Notes: generated by a model from the sequence alone, not told the origin. A stretch of 64,000 nt of DNA from Ectobius pallidus (GCA_964059195.1 CAXKWD010000005.1:91649882-91713881); one strand, 5' to 3'; positions 11,958 through 24,302 are shown, counted from the first letter of the stretch. Translations and numbers: made by a program.

Positions 11958-12574
11958 ACAAAATTATTAACAAGACGATCGGAATAAGGAGGATTCATGG
12001 GTTAAACTGGTGTTTGCTTGTCCACTGGTCTACCTTAGTAGGTAAACAGTGATAAGAAACAAACTGCCTCGGTCGCCCACAGCTCTGGTCTCTTCAGTGA
12101 GGTGCTCATGTTTCTTTGGTGTCTGGCAGCCAAGCAATACAACTATTATGCAAGACCCATTTAAAACAAGCTGTCTCATAGCCGCCGGAGACCAGTGTAA
12201 GGGGTCTAACAGAATAAAATGCACCATTATTTACAATGCTTTCACCTTAACAATTCCTATTCCTAATTGACCCTAAAAAGAGCATCTACATTAGTGTACC
12301 TTTGGGGTTCAAAATGTTTAAAACATAATTACTGGTTGATATATTGTATGTAAACTAGAACAGAAGAAATTGACAAATAAGTCCCAATTGTCAAAATCAT
12401 ATTCTCAATCTTCATATCCCAATTCACAAGTCATTTCAAAGACATTTTTCAGAAATAAATACATTTTTCAACAATAATTTTGAGAAAATCAAATTTTTTG
12501 GCAGCTCTTATTGATAGATATGAAGATATAGTCATAAGCACTTACTTGATTTTGGGAAATTAATGTTACAATCT

Positions 12575-14256
12575 CTATAAAACTACATAAGAAATTAGAA
12601 AATATGTTCTGTGTTTACAAATTCGTTACATAGCATACTGAAGTATCAATTGATATAAAATAAATCATAAGAGTTTTGTTTAAATATTTAATAATAATTC
12701 ATCAAACTTTATTTTGTCAGAACTAAGTGTGGCCTATGATTATATATCTCCAAGCCCTTCAAAATATTTTCTAAATAATAAACTTCTAATATATGGGGAT
12801 CTCAGATACCTTGTTTAATTTTTATAGCTTTAAAATTGCCTTGTAGGTATGACGCATGGGGCAAAATGGAGGTATTCTCACTGGTTTCCATACTACATAA
12901 ATAAAACAACATGAGTACCATACTCTCACTATTCCCCCCACTAAATAAAAGAATACAAGTGCCAGAGAGTATAAACTGTTGGGTCTAGACTCCTCCAACA
13001 TCAGATTGAAAGAAACTGGTGACCAAGTGACTCATGTCAGATACCTGCATAAAATATTCAGTAGTACCACTATCTGAATGGCAAGATGCTATTCAGAGAC
13101 ATGACTCATGACGCTAGAAATTTGGCTGCCACCACAATCCAAGCAAATGTGGGTTGTGACTGATAGAACTTTACATGGGTATACAAACTAAAAGCACAAA
13201 CTAATGGTACAGCACAGGCTATTGAAAACAAACAAAATGTCACAGACTTTGAAACTTACAAAAAAAATGCAGCACAGCATTGTGTCGATGGATAAGTTTT
13301 AACTTCTGTTCTGCCGTCTGTTATGGCATTTGAAAATCAATGACTTGTAAAGATAATCAGTATGCATGTGGACATCATAATAATTAAGTGGCAGTGGCAC
13401 CATAGAAATATTATAACTATAAAACTACATAAGAAATTAGAAAATATGTTCTGTGTTTACAAATTCGTTACATAGCATACTGAAGTATCAATTGATATAA
13501 AATAAATCATAAGAGTTTTGTTTAAATATTTAATAATAATTCATCAAACTTTATTTTGTCAGAACTAAGTGTGGCCTATGATTATATATCTCCAAGCCCT
13601 TCAAAATATTTTCTAAATAATAAACTTCTAATATATGGGGATCTCAGATACCTTGTTTAATTTTTATAGCTTTAAAATTGCCTTGTAGGTATGACGCATG
13701 GGGCAAAATGGAGGTATTCTCACTGGTTTCCATACTACATAAATAAAACAACATGAGTACCATACTCTCACTATTCCCCCCACTAAATAAAAGAATACAA
13801 GTGCCAGAGAGTATAAACTGTTGGGTCTAGACTCCTCCAACATCAGATTGAAAGAAACTGGTGACCAAGTGACTCATGTCAGATACCTGCATAAAATATT
13901 CAGTAGTACCACTATCTGAATGGCAAGATGCTATTCAGAGACATGACTCATGACGCTAGAAATTTGGCTGCCACCACAATCCAAGCAAATGTGGGTTGTG
14001 ACTGATAGAACTTTACATGGGTATACAAACTAAAAGCACAAACTAATGGTACAGCACAGGCTATTGAAAACAAACAAAATGTCACAGACTTTGAAACTTA
14101 CAAAAAAAATGCAGCACAGCATTGTGTCGATGGATAAGTTTTAACTTCTGTTCTGCCGTCTGTTATGGCATTTGAAAATCAATGACTTGTAAAGATAATC
14201 AGTATGCATGTGGACATCATAATAATTAAGTGGCAGTGGCACCATAGAAATATTAT
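12575..14256. repeat. Tandem duplication, two 842-bp copies
   Basis: Copy 1 (12575-13416) and copy 2 (13417-14256, two bases short) line up at a constant offset of 842 with no difference seen by eye. No coding content recognised. Either a very recent segmental duplication or an assembly duplication, since older repeats in this window are clearly diverged. Confidence 0.9.
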
Positions 14257-14394
14257 TGAGAGAAAAGAATGGTGACATAGGATCTTTCATGCACTTACCA
14301 ATCTACGAGGGTAAGTCAATAAATATCCGCACTCTGTTTTTTAAATTTATTGCAACAACAATACAAAACTTTTAATTACCTCATTTTCAACATA

Positions 14395-15309
14395 CGAGGG
14401 TTGATCCAGAAATAAGGTTCCCATCAATTTTACAAATAGACAACATTGTTTATTCTCATAGTAATGTACATCGTTGGAAAGAAGACACTTTGCTCTATTT
14501 TTCGACATAATTGCCATCTTTTTTTAGTCATTTTTATAGACGGTGCTCCAATTTTTGTATCCCTATGTCGTAGAACTCCGCCGCCAACCCGTTGAGGAAG
14601 CGTTTCACCCCGTCTTTGACTTCATCGTCGCTTCGGAAGCGTTGGCCACCCAAGTGTTCCTTTAACTTCGGGATCAAGTGATAATCGCCAGGTGCGAGGT
14701 CCGGACTGTACGGTGGGTGACAGTCCATCCAAAGTTTCTCAAAAGGTCCTGGGTTTGACGGGAGACGTGAGATCGGGCGTTGTCGTGAAGCAGCGTTACA
14801 CCGCACCGGCTGTCAGTCGTCCTCGCCGACGGTTCTGGATAGCTCGCCTGAGTTTCCTTAGTATTGCACAATAACTGTCTGAGTTGAATGTTGCCCCAGG
14901 TTCCATGAAATCGATCAGCAGTATCCCCTTACGATCCCAAAACACACTGGCCATGACTTTGCCAGCAGAAGGAGTTTGTTTGAACTTCTTTGCGACTGGT
15001 GACCCTGAGTGACGCCATTGTTTGAACTTTTCTTTCATTTCGGGAGTGAAATGAAACACCCTCGTTTCGTCTCCCGTAACAATGGAGTCCAACAATCCTT
15101 ACGGAAATAATCTCGCACTTGGCGGGAGCAACAATGAGCACCTCCATTTCGGACGGCTGCTGAGCCAAGGCTGAGCGGCGCAGCAAAGCACGGCCAGGCG
15201 GAATCGAGAGTAGAGGAACAGCCGCGCACAGCGGTGTTGCTGGATTTCGCCTAGCACCTTCCCGTGCGGTTGGAGCTCTTTGGGAACCTTACTTCTGGAT
15301 CAACCCTCG
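14395..15309 (-). mobile_element. Inner mariner-like element (915 bp)
   Basis: Ends CGAGGGTTGATCCAGAAATA and the complement of a near-identical end, flanked by TA on both sides. It inserted into the outer mariner, whose halves resume on either side. The transposase on the minus strand lacks its N-terminal part and has frameshifts. Confidence 0.9.
14534..15095 (-). pseudogene. Mariner transposase, frameshifted
   Basis: Minus-strand translations, across at least two frame changes, give in order VTGDETRVFHF (first catalytic Asp), QTPSAGKVMASVFWDRKGIL, LLHDNARSHVS (second Asp), then PPYSPDLAPGDYHL and LGGQRFRSDDEVKDGV (third Asp region). This is a recognisable mariner DDE/D domain. The helix-turn-helix half expected 5' of 15095 is missing and the frame shifts near 14800 and 14720, so it is not expected to be functional. 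Confidence 0.88.
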
Positions 15310-15344
15310 TAGTTCCCTTCCTTCTCAATGCACTTGACCCATTG

Positions 15345-15587
15345 TTACACAAGTTTCCTGATGCCCTCAGAAAAAAGTTTTTCGGTTGAGTAGCAAGCCA
15401 TATATGCACCGCTTCCTTCAGTGCTTGGTCTGTGGTAAACTGACAGAAAGATGGAAATCTGACAGGATGAGATCGAGACTGTATGCTCTAACACCTCAAA
15501 AACCAGTTTTGCAATAGTTTGAGCAGTGTAGGCGGCAGTATGTGGGCATGCATTGTCATGAAACAACTTTTCAATCCACTTGTACAA
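15345..15587 (-). pseudogene. Outer mariner transposase fragment
   Basis: LFHDNACPHTAAYTAQTI and the closing KLFSEGIRKLV match the mariner catalytic C-terminus (HDN motif and terminal SEGIRKLV). The central PPYSPDLAPSD block is degraded and the rest of the gene is deleted. Confidence 0.8.
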
Positions 15588-16200
15588 GCTTCACCATGGT
15601 AAAACATTGTCCCCATATTGTGCGGAATTTTGGATTCCTTGATGGATTTCAGCTCCTGGTACACCTTCTGATGACAAAAACTGGATCAATGGACGCTGCT
15701 CTTCTTTGGTGCAAATGCTGAGCAGTGCAGCCACGTTTAATGTGCAACAGTGCAACACTTAATGGAGTCATAACGGTCAAACATTCCACAAGCGGAGGAA
15801 AATGAACAACATGTCGATGTGCGCGAACACAAAGCGGTACAGCCAACCTATAGAAGATTAAACAAAAAGCATGGATACTTATTGACTCACTCTCGTACTC
15901 CATTGAGTATTTCAAGAGATCAGTTTTGGTAAAAGTCATATCCAATTTATATGAAAACTGAAAACTATTATTTTTTAATATTTGTTTGCAAGTTTTGCAG
16001 AAAATTACTGATAACTGCGAATCTTGCACGATGCCTACAATTCAAATGTACGAATGGTATTCCTATCCAATAAATTTAATTACATAAACAATTTTTCTAC
16101 ACCTAACACTATGGTTTCTAGATTCAAAATAATATTAATAGGTGTTTATATGCTACAAAACGGTCTTGCCTCAATGGTCTAGTATAATATTTTCTCTGTT

Positions 16201-16280
16201 CTATTACACTTGTAGAGGTTTGAACATAAACAAAATCCTATTACGCTTGTAGAAGTTTGAACATAAACAAAATAATCTTA
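16201..16280. repeat. ~40-bp direct tandem duplication
   Basis: The unit ctattacacttgtagaggtt with the following gaacataaacaaaat occurs twice, with a few substitutions. Confidence 0.75.
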
Positions 16281-16284
16281 AGAT

Positions 16285-16560
16285 GGTAGAGACCTCTGAA
16301 TCGTGGATATGCCATTACTCCCACTGATAATCACATGGAGTGACCAAATAACAAATGACAAAATTATAAGGCATATTCAGAAGGGCATGAAATTTCTCCA
16401 CTCAATTAAAAAAAGTGAATTAAAGTATCTCAGTCACATTATACGTGGACAGTGATATTTTCTGTTGAAAGTCATAACAAAAGGAAAACCTGCAGGCTAA
16501 TGCAGGACAGAAAATCTTAGGAAGTAGTTTGGAAATATCTTCAGTCTATCCAATGAGATC
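16285..16560 (+). pseudogene. Degraded non-LTR retrotransposon RT C-terminal remnant
   Basis: A plus-strand reading with stops gives WSDQITNDKIIRHIQKG, FLHSIKKSELKYLSHIIRG, then LLKVITKGKPAG. This follows the pattern of the end of many LINE polyproteins (W.D.I.N..V...I, KKRKLEYLGHIMRG, LI..GK..GKR). In-frame stops and missing residues mark it as dead. It lies in the intron between exons 3 and 4. Confidence 0.6.
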
Positions 16561-16899
16561 TTGGATTCCCCTGCAATATGGCGAGGATGAAAACAGACGG
16601 TTCACTTGGATTCCTGCCATGACATCATCAACGATCTCTCTGTGATCCAGAAATACTTTGCAACCCATTCCACAACATATGCACAAGAGATTTCAAAACC
16701 TGGAGCATAGCCAAACACCTTGCATAGAAAAATAATCTCACTTATGTCAAAAATGTGAGGATTTGGATCAAAACAGTGCTGCATAGTTTTATTAATTAAA
16801 ATTATTCTATGTAAAATAAGTTAATTGTAATTGTATTTTTTCTTATCACTCTTAAAAAAAAAAAACTAAATTGTACAGTATTGTACTTATTTAAAGTAT

Positions 16900-17108
16900 C
16901 ACATTTTGGACATATCTTTCAGAGTCAGTTGTTTTGCTGACAACTTTCGATTTTGTCAGCTAAAAGTTTTGATTTTTCACAAATAATTGGCCCTGAAAAA
17001 GGGTTTCCCAATGCTCGCTGCTGTGAAAATTACTTGAATATGGCCTCAAAGTGATCCAGATAATTGGCGATCCAGATAGTTGGAGTTTGGATGATTGGAG
17101 TTCTACCA
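16900..17108. mobile_element. Tigger/pogo-like end fragment
   Basis: The complement of the right side reads TAGAACTCCAATCATCCAAA, then CAACTATCTGGATCGCC. This matches the CAGTAGAACTCC.ATTATCC style of Tigger termini. No clear left end, so likely a fragment. Confidence 0.45.
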
Positions 17109-17271
17109 TATACTTAATTTTGAGCCAATGTTGTAGTTAACCTGTAACAGTATCTGATTAATTTTAAACTCAATTAATCGGTTAAATATATTTAGTGAGT
17201 TAATTGGGCTGCACATATTGATGAATACCTAACTGACTAAACCCACAACACTAATATTCTAATGTTCACAG

Positions 17272-17453
17272 GAGACAAACCCATATCAGCAAATAAGATT
17301 GAGAAGATACAGCAATTGAGATGTCGACCCAAGAAACGGCCAGATTGGGGTGCTCTAATGAAAGATGTAGAAGTAGGACAGAAAAGGCTCAAACGTGTTC
17401 AGACCAACGACAGAAGTGCACCCTTGATTTCAAATATCAAAGTAAAAGGCAAG
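17272..17453 (+). CDS. SALS-like protein, exon 4 (first WH2 motif)
   Basis: Acceptor atgttcacag, donor GGCAAG|GTAGGA. It completes the GGA codon begun in exon 3 and leaves phase 0. Residues 212-272. A basic lead (RCRPKKRPDW) is followed by a WH2 motif at about 236-262: amphipathic helix DWGALMKDVEVG, then LKRV (the LKKT/V actin-contact motif) and QTNDRSAPLI. The TNDRSAP tail is shared with verprolin/WIP-type and SALS-type WH2 motifs. One residue (QK before RLKRV) seems inserted relative to the usual helix-LKKV spacing. Confidence 0.9.
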
Positions 17454-17817
17454 GTAGGATCTTACAGCGAAGTATAATACAAAAATTTGTCTTCTTTAGT
17501 AAAAGCAAATTACAGAAGTTTCTACTGGATGTTCTGTATTTTGTATTTATTTCCTTACACTGCAAATGGGTCAACAACCCGGTGGCAGTGGTGCAATAAA
17601 TACCAGCCATACATATATACAGAAATAACACTACACATTAAATAAATACCAGCCATACATATATACAAAAAAGGCACACTATACATACACTTACACATTA
17701 AATATCGCAACATCTATCCACGTACCTGATATTTAAAAAAAATATATATATATATATTTCCATTTAAAACTATAACATAAAAAAAATTGCATACTGTGAA
17801 TATTTTAGAACAAAAAA

Positions 17818-18285
17818 TTATACATCATTTACCCTATTCAATATATTTTTAAAAATTTTGGCGTTAGCAGGAAACGTTTCGAAGATTTCTGCAGGTAAAT
17901 CATTCCAATCCTGGATCCCTCTATTTAAAAAAGAAAATTTGGCAATATTTGTTCTCTGAGATCTACCCCTTATTTTGTATTTGTGATCCTTCCTACTTTT
18001 GTAATCTGGTTCTTTAATTTTGCTATGAAGCTCTTCCCATGCCGGTTGTTTCGTGTATACACAATACATACATTTTAATCTATTTATTTTCCTTCTGGAT
18101 TCTAAAGATTTCCACCCTAGTGTTTTTAACATAGCCGTAACGCTGTCAGTTTGTTGGTGCTTATTCATAACAAATCTTGCAGCTTTTCTCTGCACCATTT
18201 CTAACTGTGTTATTAGACCTGCCTGATACGGATCCCATACACTTACAGCATATTCCAAATTTGGTCTCACCTCCCTCCTGTTCAT
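17818..18285 (-). pseudogene. 5'-truncated LINE, RT C-terminal region
   Basis: A 155-residue minus-strand frame has RPNLEYAVSVWDPY, QRKAARFVMNKH and SVTAMLKTLGWKSLESRR, the post-catalytic region typical of Jockey/CR1-type reverse transcriptases. It ends with NRGIQDWNDLPAEI and a stop at its left end, followed by AT-rich 3' sequence. The start near 18285 is abrupt, as in 5'-truncated LINE insertions. The frame is open, so the copy may be fairly young. Confidence 0.85.
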
Positions 18286-18777
18286 TATTTGACTTATTTC
18301 AACTTCCTATAGCATCCTGAAGATTTGAACATTACATTCTGAATCAAATGTATTTTCTTGGAGTACTTTTTTTTTCTTTTTGCAAAGTTGTAATATTGTT
18401 AATCTAATTGTGCAAGTACATTCTTCAGTTTCCACTTTTGCTCCAAGTAGAGCCTACATCTTGAAACTCTGGAGTTTTTTCTGTTATTTGCTCTAAACTG
18501 AATTTTAGTTCATATACAATATAATTCTGTGAGTTATTAAACTTTCTTTTTGGTAGCTTTGTCCAGATGCTCAACATATAGACAATAAGTGTATCTGCAA
18601 CAGATATAATTTACTCTCAGTATTTTTATTTCCTTTTTCACTATTATATGAATAACTCTTTGTCTATCTTGTGTTCATTCACTGCCGTATTTTGATGTGT
18701 ATCCATGACAAAAGAACATTTTCGAGAAAGTCTGCCTTTTTACTTCCATGCTTAGTGATACTTTCATCTGCTTTCAG

Positions 18778-18892
18778 TTTATGTATGAATCGGAACAGCC
18801 AAATGTCCATAATCTACTTCTCAGAGAGATTCAGTCAGGAGTGCAGCTCAAGAGAGTGAAAACGAACGACAGAAGTAGACCTCAATTGGATG
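18778..18892 (+). CDS. SALS-like protein, exon 5 (second WH2 motif)
   Basis: Acceptor tgctttcag, donor GATG|GTAAGT. Phase 0 in, one base of a Gly codon carried to exon 6. Residues 273-310: FMYESEQPNVHN, then WH2 helix LLLREIQSGVQ, LKRV, and KTNDRSRPQLD. The spacing is canonical, unlike the first WH2. One WH2 per exon suggests duplication of an exon or of the coding unit. Tandem WH2 motifs just after a polyproline tract are the main reason for the SALS call. Confidence 0.92.
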
Positions 18893-19806
18893 GTAAGTGT
18901 AAAAATAAATGAATTATTAATGCTGTCACCAAAATTTGTGGAAAGGATAAAACATTTTAATTCAATGTTAATAATAGGTTCCACAAAACAGTAGTAGGTT
19001 ACCATGCTCAGAGTGTAGCATTCCATGTCTTTTCAATTTTGGATTAACTGCTCTTTCATCTAGGCTTTTACCTCATTTGATCAGTAACCAAATCAGGGAA
19101 TTTTCATGGGAACTGAAATCTCTTTTATCATCTCCTTTGGGTTCACCAATTTTTTTCACTAACACTACAGTTCCTTTCCTACTACAACTGAAAAGCTGTT
19201 CTATATTTTCTAGTTAAGGTTTCAAGACTGTTGTAAACTCCTTTAAGGGAGAGGAGGGTGCTATACCCTTTAAAGTATCAAATAGCGGGCTGACTCAAAC
19301 AGCAGACTTTAAAATTAAAATTAGTCAAACATTAAAAACGCTCCTTGCTCCACTTACATTATTTATGCAGAACCAGTTTCCAGGGAAGGAGCTCCCTCAT
19401 CCTCAGCTGATGGTTGACTCAACTCAATGCTCTACTGTATAAAAGACTTTACACTGATTTTTATACCAGACTTTACATTTGCCTGACACAGAAAATAATT
19501 CCGTTCTTTTTTTAATAGCATTAATAATTTCATACCGGTAGTGGAAGTATCAGTGTAATATAGGAAATAAAACTGCCTCAAAAACCACTATCATAGAACG
19601 CATGGGAAATAATTTACATTACTAAAAATGAGGGAAGTAACTTTGTTTAGAAATATATTATAAAAAGTGAAGCCAACTTAATTTATGATGTGAAATGCCA
19701 AATAAGACTTTTATAGAAGTGAAGATAACTCTTAGCAGCATATTTATGTAATCAACAGCTAAATATATTGAAGATAATTTTTGTAACATTTAACTTGTGT
19801 TATTAC

Positions 19807-20570
19807 CAGGGCCCGGATTCTAATGACATGTCATCTTTTTATTGATGCTGCATAGACATTGCCAACTTTTGGATAAATCCTAATCATGGCCTCTAGATTA
19901 TAGAAATGCATTTTTATTAGGTAATTTTTTGTCATTTTATGCAATTTTATGTTTTTAGGGCATTTATTTCAATTTTAGGTCATTATTTTGTCATTTTCTT
20001 GTCTTTTGCTTCCTTATTTGGTCATTTTCATGTATTTACATTGAGTGTATTCACTTTTTCTTTGTCGTTAGCGGTGCTGTCTGTGAAGTGTTGTTTGTTT
20101 AATTCAAGAAGGAAAAATTCAGCGTTAAAGTGTTGACATGTCTCAGTCGGAAGTGAGAATCAAAGAAACGCCAAAATTTTGTATTATACTATTATTGTTA
20201 TTAGATTGACTTGGCACCAGAGTCTGCCACCTGTTTGGATTTGAGAGTGCAAACTACTGTTTACCCTCAATAAACAATAATATAATCCGGCAAACCACAA
20301 AAGGATATGCCGAATTTTGACTCACCAGTTCCTCAGTGCCAGTATAAATTTCCGTGAGAATAGAACATTCACAACATTACAGTTATTTACGGTTTTTAAA
20401 ATTATGAACAAACTAGTCTATAACTTTGTGTGTACAATAATAATTTTTTATAAATAAAATATCAGTTTTTAGGTAATTTTTTATAATTATTAAGTCATTT
20501 TCTTTCAAATTTAGGGTCATTTTACAGGTAATTTTTCAAACAATTTTAGGTCATCAGAATCCGGGCCCTG
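19807..20570. mobile_element. MITE with CAGGGCCCGGATTCT ends (764 bp)
   Basis: The left end CAGGGCCCGGATTCTAATGA and the right end are inverted repeats over ~20 bp with one mismatch. Subterminal AT-rich repeats of TTTTAGGTCATT occur near both ends. The flanks gttattac/gtttctgt give only a weak 8-bp match. hAT-like by end style; no coding content. Confidence 0.75.
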
Positions 20571-20892
20571 GTTTCTGTACTGTTTCTTGTACATAATTTT
20601 TAGGTTATTACATATTTCATCATAACAGCTTTACACCATTTAGCTTTTTAAATGTATTTTTTGTAATTTTATTCTGATGTTGCCTTTAATGCACACTTTA
20701 ATATTCCCCATTTGTATTACATAAATGTTTTAGGGGAAAGCTATTAATAATCCACTTAAATGCTATATTTTGTCATTTTTATAATACGTGTTCATTGTTC
20801 TATATGCTCTCGTTTTCAATCACTTATTCCCCACGGTTATGATAGCGATTTTTTGGGGCGGTTTTATTTCCTATATTAAAATTTCTTTAATA

Positions 20893-21100
20893 GACTGCAT
20901 ACATGGCCTAACGGTAAGCTTTGCTGACTATGGATCTACGATACTCAGTACCTCCTTGAATAAATTTTTATACGAAGGTCTGATATGGAGTACACTCAGT
21001 CAAGTGACAAACAAGAAGCTACTTGATAAAGAAGTACTGGCTCTGCTAGTGAAAACGATCAATAATGGCCATGAGATTTGGCATGCAAACCACATAATCA
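20893..21100 (+). mobile_element. tRNA-derived SINE, dimeric-head family (diverged)
   Basis: CATGGCCTAACGGTAAGCTT matches the tRNA-like head of this family, and the tail GGTCTGATATGGAG…AGCTACTTGATAAAGAAG matches the body seen in reverse at 48240-48526. Open frames across it are incidental. Confidence 0.6.
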
Positions 21101-21188
21101 TAATCTTTATTGTCTTTCGACCTTAATTACAAGGTATTAGACATAACTATATCTTGTGGATTTGCAGTGTACCAATGAGACAGTTTTT

Positions 21189-21659
21189 TCAGAAGTAATT
21201 TAAATTATAAATACATTTATGAATTAGATATTTTTTTAGTTGTAATTTGAATCCCTTATTAGTGCTAATTTCTTTAAGGTTGCTAGGTAGTTTATTATAG
21301 AAAAATTCACCTGCTACACATGGGTCTTTATTAACAGATTTCTTGTTAAAAACAACGCGATGGAAATTCCCTCTTTGTCTAGTTGCATGGTTGTGTATGT
21401 CCTTATTTCTCTTATTTAGTGATTGTGCTAATACCATTAATATGACTTTGTATATATAAATAGCTGCTACAGTTAGAATTTCTTCTTTTTGGAAGGTGTC
21501 TTTGCAAGATTCTTTTAGCCCTAAATTGTATATTGTTTTAATGCAGCGTTTTTGTAGGATGAATATTCTGTTGAGGTTTGTCTTTGCAGTTGCCCCCAAT
21601 TCTGCTACATATAAGAGTAAATAGAGATGGTAGACCCTGTGCCTCGTTGAACGTAACAC
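21189..21659 (-). pseudogene. 5'-truncated LINE, RT C-terminal region (second family)
   Basis: A 156-residue minus-strand frame contains LQKRCIKTIYNLG, SCKDTFQKEEILTV, then FFYNKLPSNLKEIS and FKLQLKKYLI. This is the C-terminal pattern of a non-LTR reverse transcriptase clade distinct from the copy at 17818-18285. It is open, truncated at its 5' side and ends near 21189. Confidence 0.75.
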
Positions 21660-23000
21660 AAATTATTTTACTTTCATAGTCCTAAATAATAATAGTCATA
21701 GAGTTAATTCACCATACTTTATGGGGTCTAAAAGCCAATTTATGAATTGTAGTGGTGAGAATGGTTACTCACTGGTATCATAGATTACAGAAGATTCCAG
21801 ATTGTGGTTTGACTACAGTAAGTTATTGAAGCTCTAATTACATCAGATGAGATCTATAATTTAGCATGGAATCCAAAGTATGATGGCCTTCGATTACAAG
21901 TAACAGAATCTATCAGAGATGAAAACAGAGATCCCCACTCAAGATACATGGCCTAACCCAGTGATCAGCCTGGAAGCAATATGAGCTCTACTCCATAGAA
22001 GACACAGTATATACAATATAACATAGTTAAGTGTCCAAGCGTCTGCCTTGATAATTTTGAGTTACATAAATTTTACATTTGTGCATTGGGACTTTAGCAT
22101 GCATTCAAATTTTAGATAACTTTCATTACTGCAATTAAGTTTTGCCTTTGAAAAAATGTACAGCTGTTTCATGAGTGATATTCTTACATTATCGATGGTA
22201 GCCAAAGTCTAAAACTGTTTTTGAAAATGTTTGTATACAAAATTACCATACTTCCAAACACCTTAATAGAGCTTTATCCTTTGCGGGAATACCAACTATT
22301 CTAGAATCTGGTATCTGTCATTCTGGTGGTAAATATCCTGATGGCTTAACTATAACAATGTTAAATCATTGCTGTGGGATGCACTTGTTCTTCCCATATC
22401 TCCACAACATCTGAAGTGGCAGGCTCTGTTGCAGAACAGCTGTGAAACTAAAATGGAATGAAAACCGAGATATCACTGTTAATTGTTTCTTCATCGCCTT
22501 CTCTATTTAGACTTTTGGACCTTGGAACGTTACAGCCAAAAGTTTAGTCATGACAATGGTGAATTTTTACAAGATATCACTTGAGATCCCATACTGGGGA
22601 ATACTTCCATCACATATTGGTACTACCATTCAGAGGGATAAAGCTGCTGGAATTGTCAGCATCCTTCCATCTTCTCAATACTTGGAAGAAATATTTTATT
22701 TTTAGGTAGTCCTTGGTTATTTATTACACAGATTAAATTCCTCATTATTGTCACTTTATGTACCATTTTATCATTAATTGTAATTAATGAATTGATAAAT
22801 TATTTATCTTTATAAAAAACTTAACATTTAGTATTCACTTCTCATTTTCATATTGAAAGATATATTTTAATTCAATGTTAGCTGTCAATGTGTACAATAT
22901 TACAACTAGTTGTTAAGATTCCTAATTATTACCTAATTGTGCATACAGTACAGGAAAAAAGTAATTATTCTAAACTATTTAATTATTAATGCATTTCTAG

Positions 23001-23194
23001 GACTTCGTAAATTTCGACGGCAGTTAACAATAGAGGAGCAGATTCAAAAGGCGGAAGCAGAGGAGGTTGAAGCTGTGCCTGATGAACTTGATGACATTGA
23101 TAAAGTGAGAGATGATTTGCAATCAACAAAACAGATGCTGGCTCTTGAGCTGAGGAATAAAGAAGCAGTAGAGAGAGAAAACAAGAAACTGATG
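23001..23194 (+). CDS. SALS-like protein, exon 6
   Basis: Acceptor gcatttctag, donor CTGATG|GTATGT. Residues 311-375. It starts GLRKFRRQLTIEEQ, a basic segment directly after the second WH2, then acidic EAVPDELDDIDKVRDD and the start of a heptad-like helix (STKQMLALELRNKEAVEREN). Predicted coiled coil. Only two in-frame bases from this exon complete the Gly codon split with exon 5. Confidence 0.9.
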
Positions 23195-23669
23195 GTATGT
23201 TTTTTCAACACATACCGTATTCTATAAATTATTTCAATAGCACATTAGATATTACAATAACTCTAACATTACATCACTAGTAGTCAGCCATCTGATCCCC
23301 TATTTATAAGCCTACTTGTATTTCATTCATAAGCATAAAGTTCAAACATAATGTCAGAGCATGAAATCTCAAATCTGAATGAAGACTAATTGTAGCCATT
23401 CAAATAACATTTTGACAAACTCTCTTAAATTCATTATTGAGGTCTGATGCTCACAGATCTTCATCTATTAACATTACTGTAGACAATTTTCCTAAGCAAC
23501 TTGCGATAGTCATATAAAACAAAAGATTCTAGCTGCATTACCAATATTGCAGGACTTCAAAAACAACTTTTTCTCTTAAGAGAAAAAAAAACATGACTTT
23601 TAAATTCTGGGGAATAAAGGATGATCAATTTTCTTCAAACAAAATTAATGAAGCTTACTATGTTTATAG

Positions 23670-23765
23670 GCAAGGATTCTGAACCTTGAAGTAGAACTAG
23701 AAAAAGAACGAGCCAAGAAAGCAGAAGAAACAACACCTCAAGCAAAGAAAGATGAAGATGAAAAG
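23670..23765 (+). CDS. SALS-like protein, exon 7
   Basis: A 32-codon symmetric exon in phase 0 (acceptor tgtttatag, donor GAAAAG|GTAAAT). Residues 376-407: ARILNLEVELEKERAKK continues the coiled coil, then a Lys/Asp/Glu-rich linker. Because it is phase 0-0, skipping would keep the frame. Confidence 0.85.
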
Positions 23766-23827
23766 GTAAATTATTTTAATTTTAAACTACCAAATAATCA
23801 TTATAATCATTAATCATTAAGAATTCA

Positions 23828-24125
23828 TAGCGAGCGGGGTGGCTGACAAGATCAAACCACAGACTCACATATGGGTGGCTGCAGGTTCGAATCTTATGTC
23901 AGGTAAATCTACCTTTGGTTTTTTTGAGGTTTTGAGGTCAATGTTCTAAATGTCACGCTGTCTTTTTGGAAATTCATGGAATATTGGAATATTGGAATAT
24001 TGGAGACCGGCTTTATTTAGCGGGATCCGTTGCCAACCTAACTGTGATGAGTGAACGTGTTAGCGCATTCACCTCACTGCGGAGACTCTTTTGACACACT
24101 CCATATATTTAAGTGACTACAATAT
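23828..24125 (+). mobile_element. tRNA-related SINE-like repeat
   Basis: GCGAGCGGGGTGGCTGAC resembles an A box and GGTTCGAATC ~55 bp later is a good B box for RNA polymerase III. A tandem of ggaatatt and a G/C-mixed body follow. No second copy in the window, so the family is inferred from the promoter-like head only. Confidence 0.5.
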
Positions 24126-24249
24126 AGGTTAGGTCACTATTAAAGTGAAACAGCTCAGGTATGAAAAAGCAGCAAATCAGGAAGTGGAATTGGGGATGGA
24201 GATGGTTGTTGAAAATAAGCAAATTAATCAATGGGCGAACGAGTATAAG

Positions 24250-24250
24250 A

Positions 24251-24290
<40 letters not shown>
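24250..24290. repeat. (TA)n microsatellite
   Basis: Near-continuous TA dinucleotides with one GT interruption. Confidence 0.9.

Positions 24291-24302
<12 letters not shown>

Larger units (their letters stand above)
14306..15895 (-). mobile_element. Mariner-like element, interrupted by a second mariner
   Basis: Left end CGAGGGTAAGTCAATAAATA and the right end (complement reads CGAGAGTGAGTCAATAAGTA) are inverted repeats, each flanked by TA. Without the inner insertion about 673 bp remain. A transposase remnant lies at 15345-15587 on the minus strand. The catalytic part is truncated, so it is a dead copy. Confidence 0.85.

Noticed and set aside
12575..14256. Long terminal repeats of a retrotransposon
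   Set aside because: The copies are directly adjacent with nothing between them, no TG..CA ends and no gag/pol.
19180..19280. A shared repeat with 31805-31840 (GAAAAGCTGTTCTnTATTTT)
   Set aside because: The match is only ~35 bp and no ends could be set, so it was not annotated separately.
20788..21126. 112-residue plus-strand protein
   Set aside because: Overlaps a recognisable SINE copy, and the rest lacks any family match.
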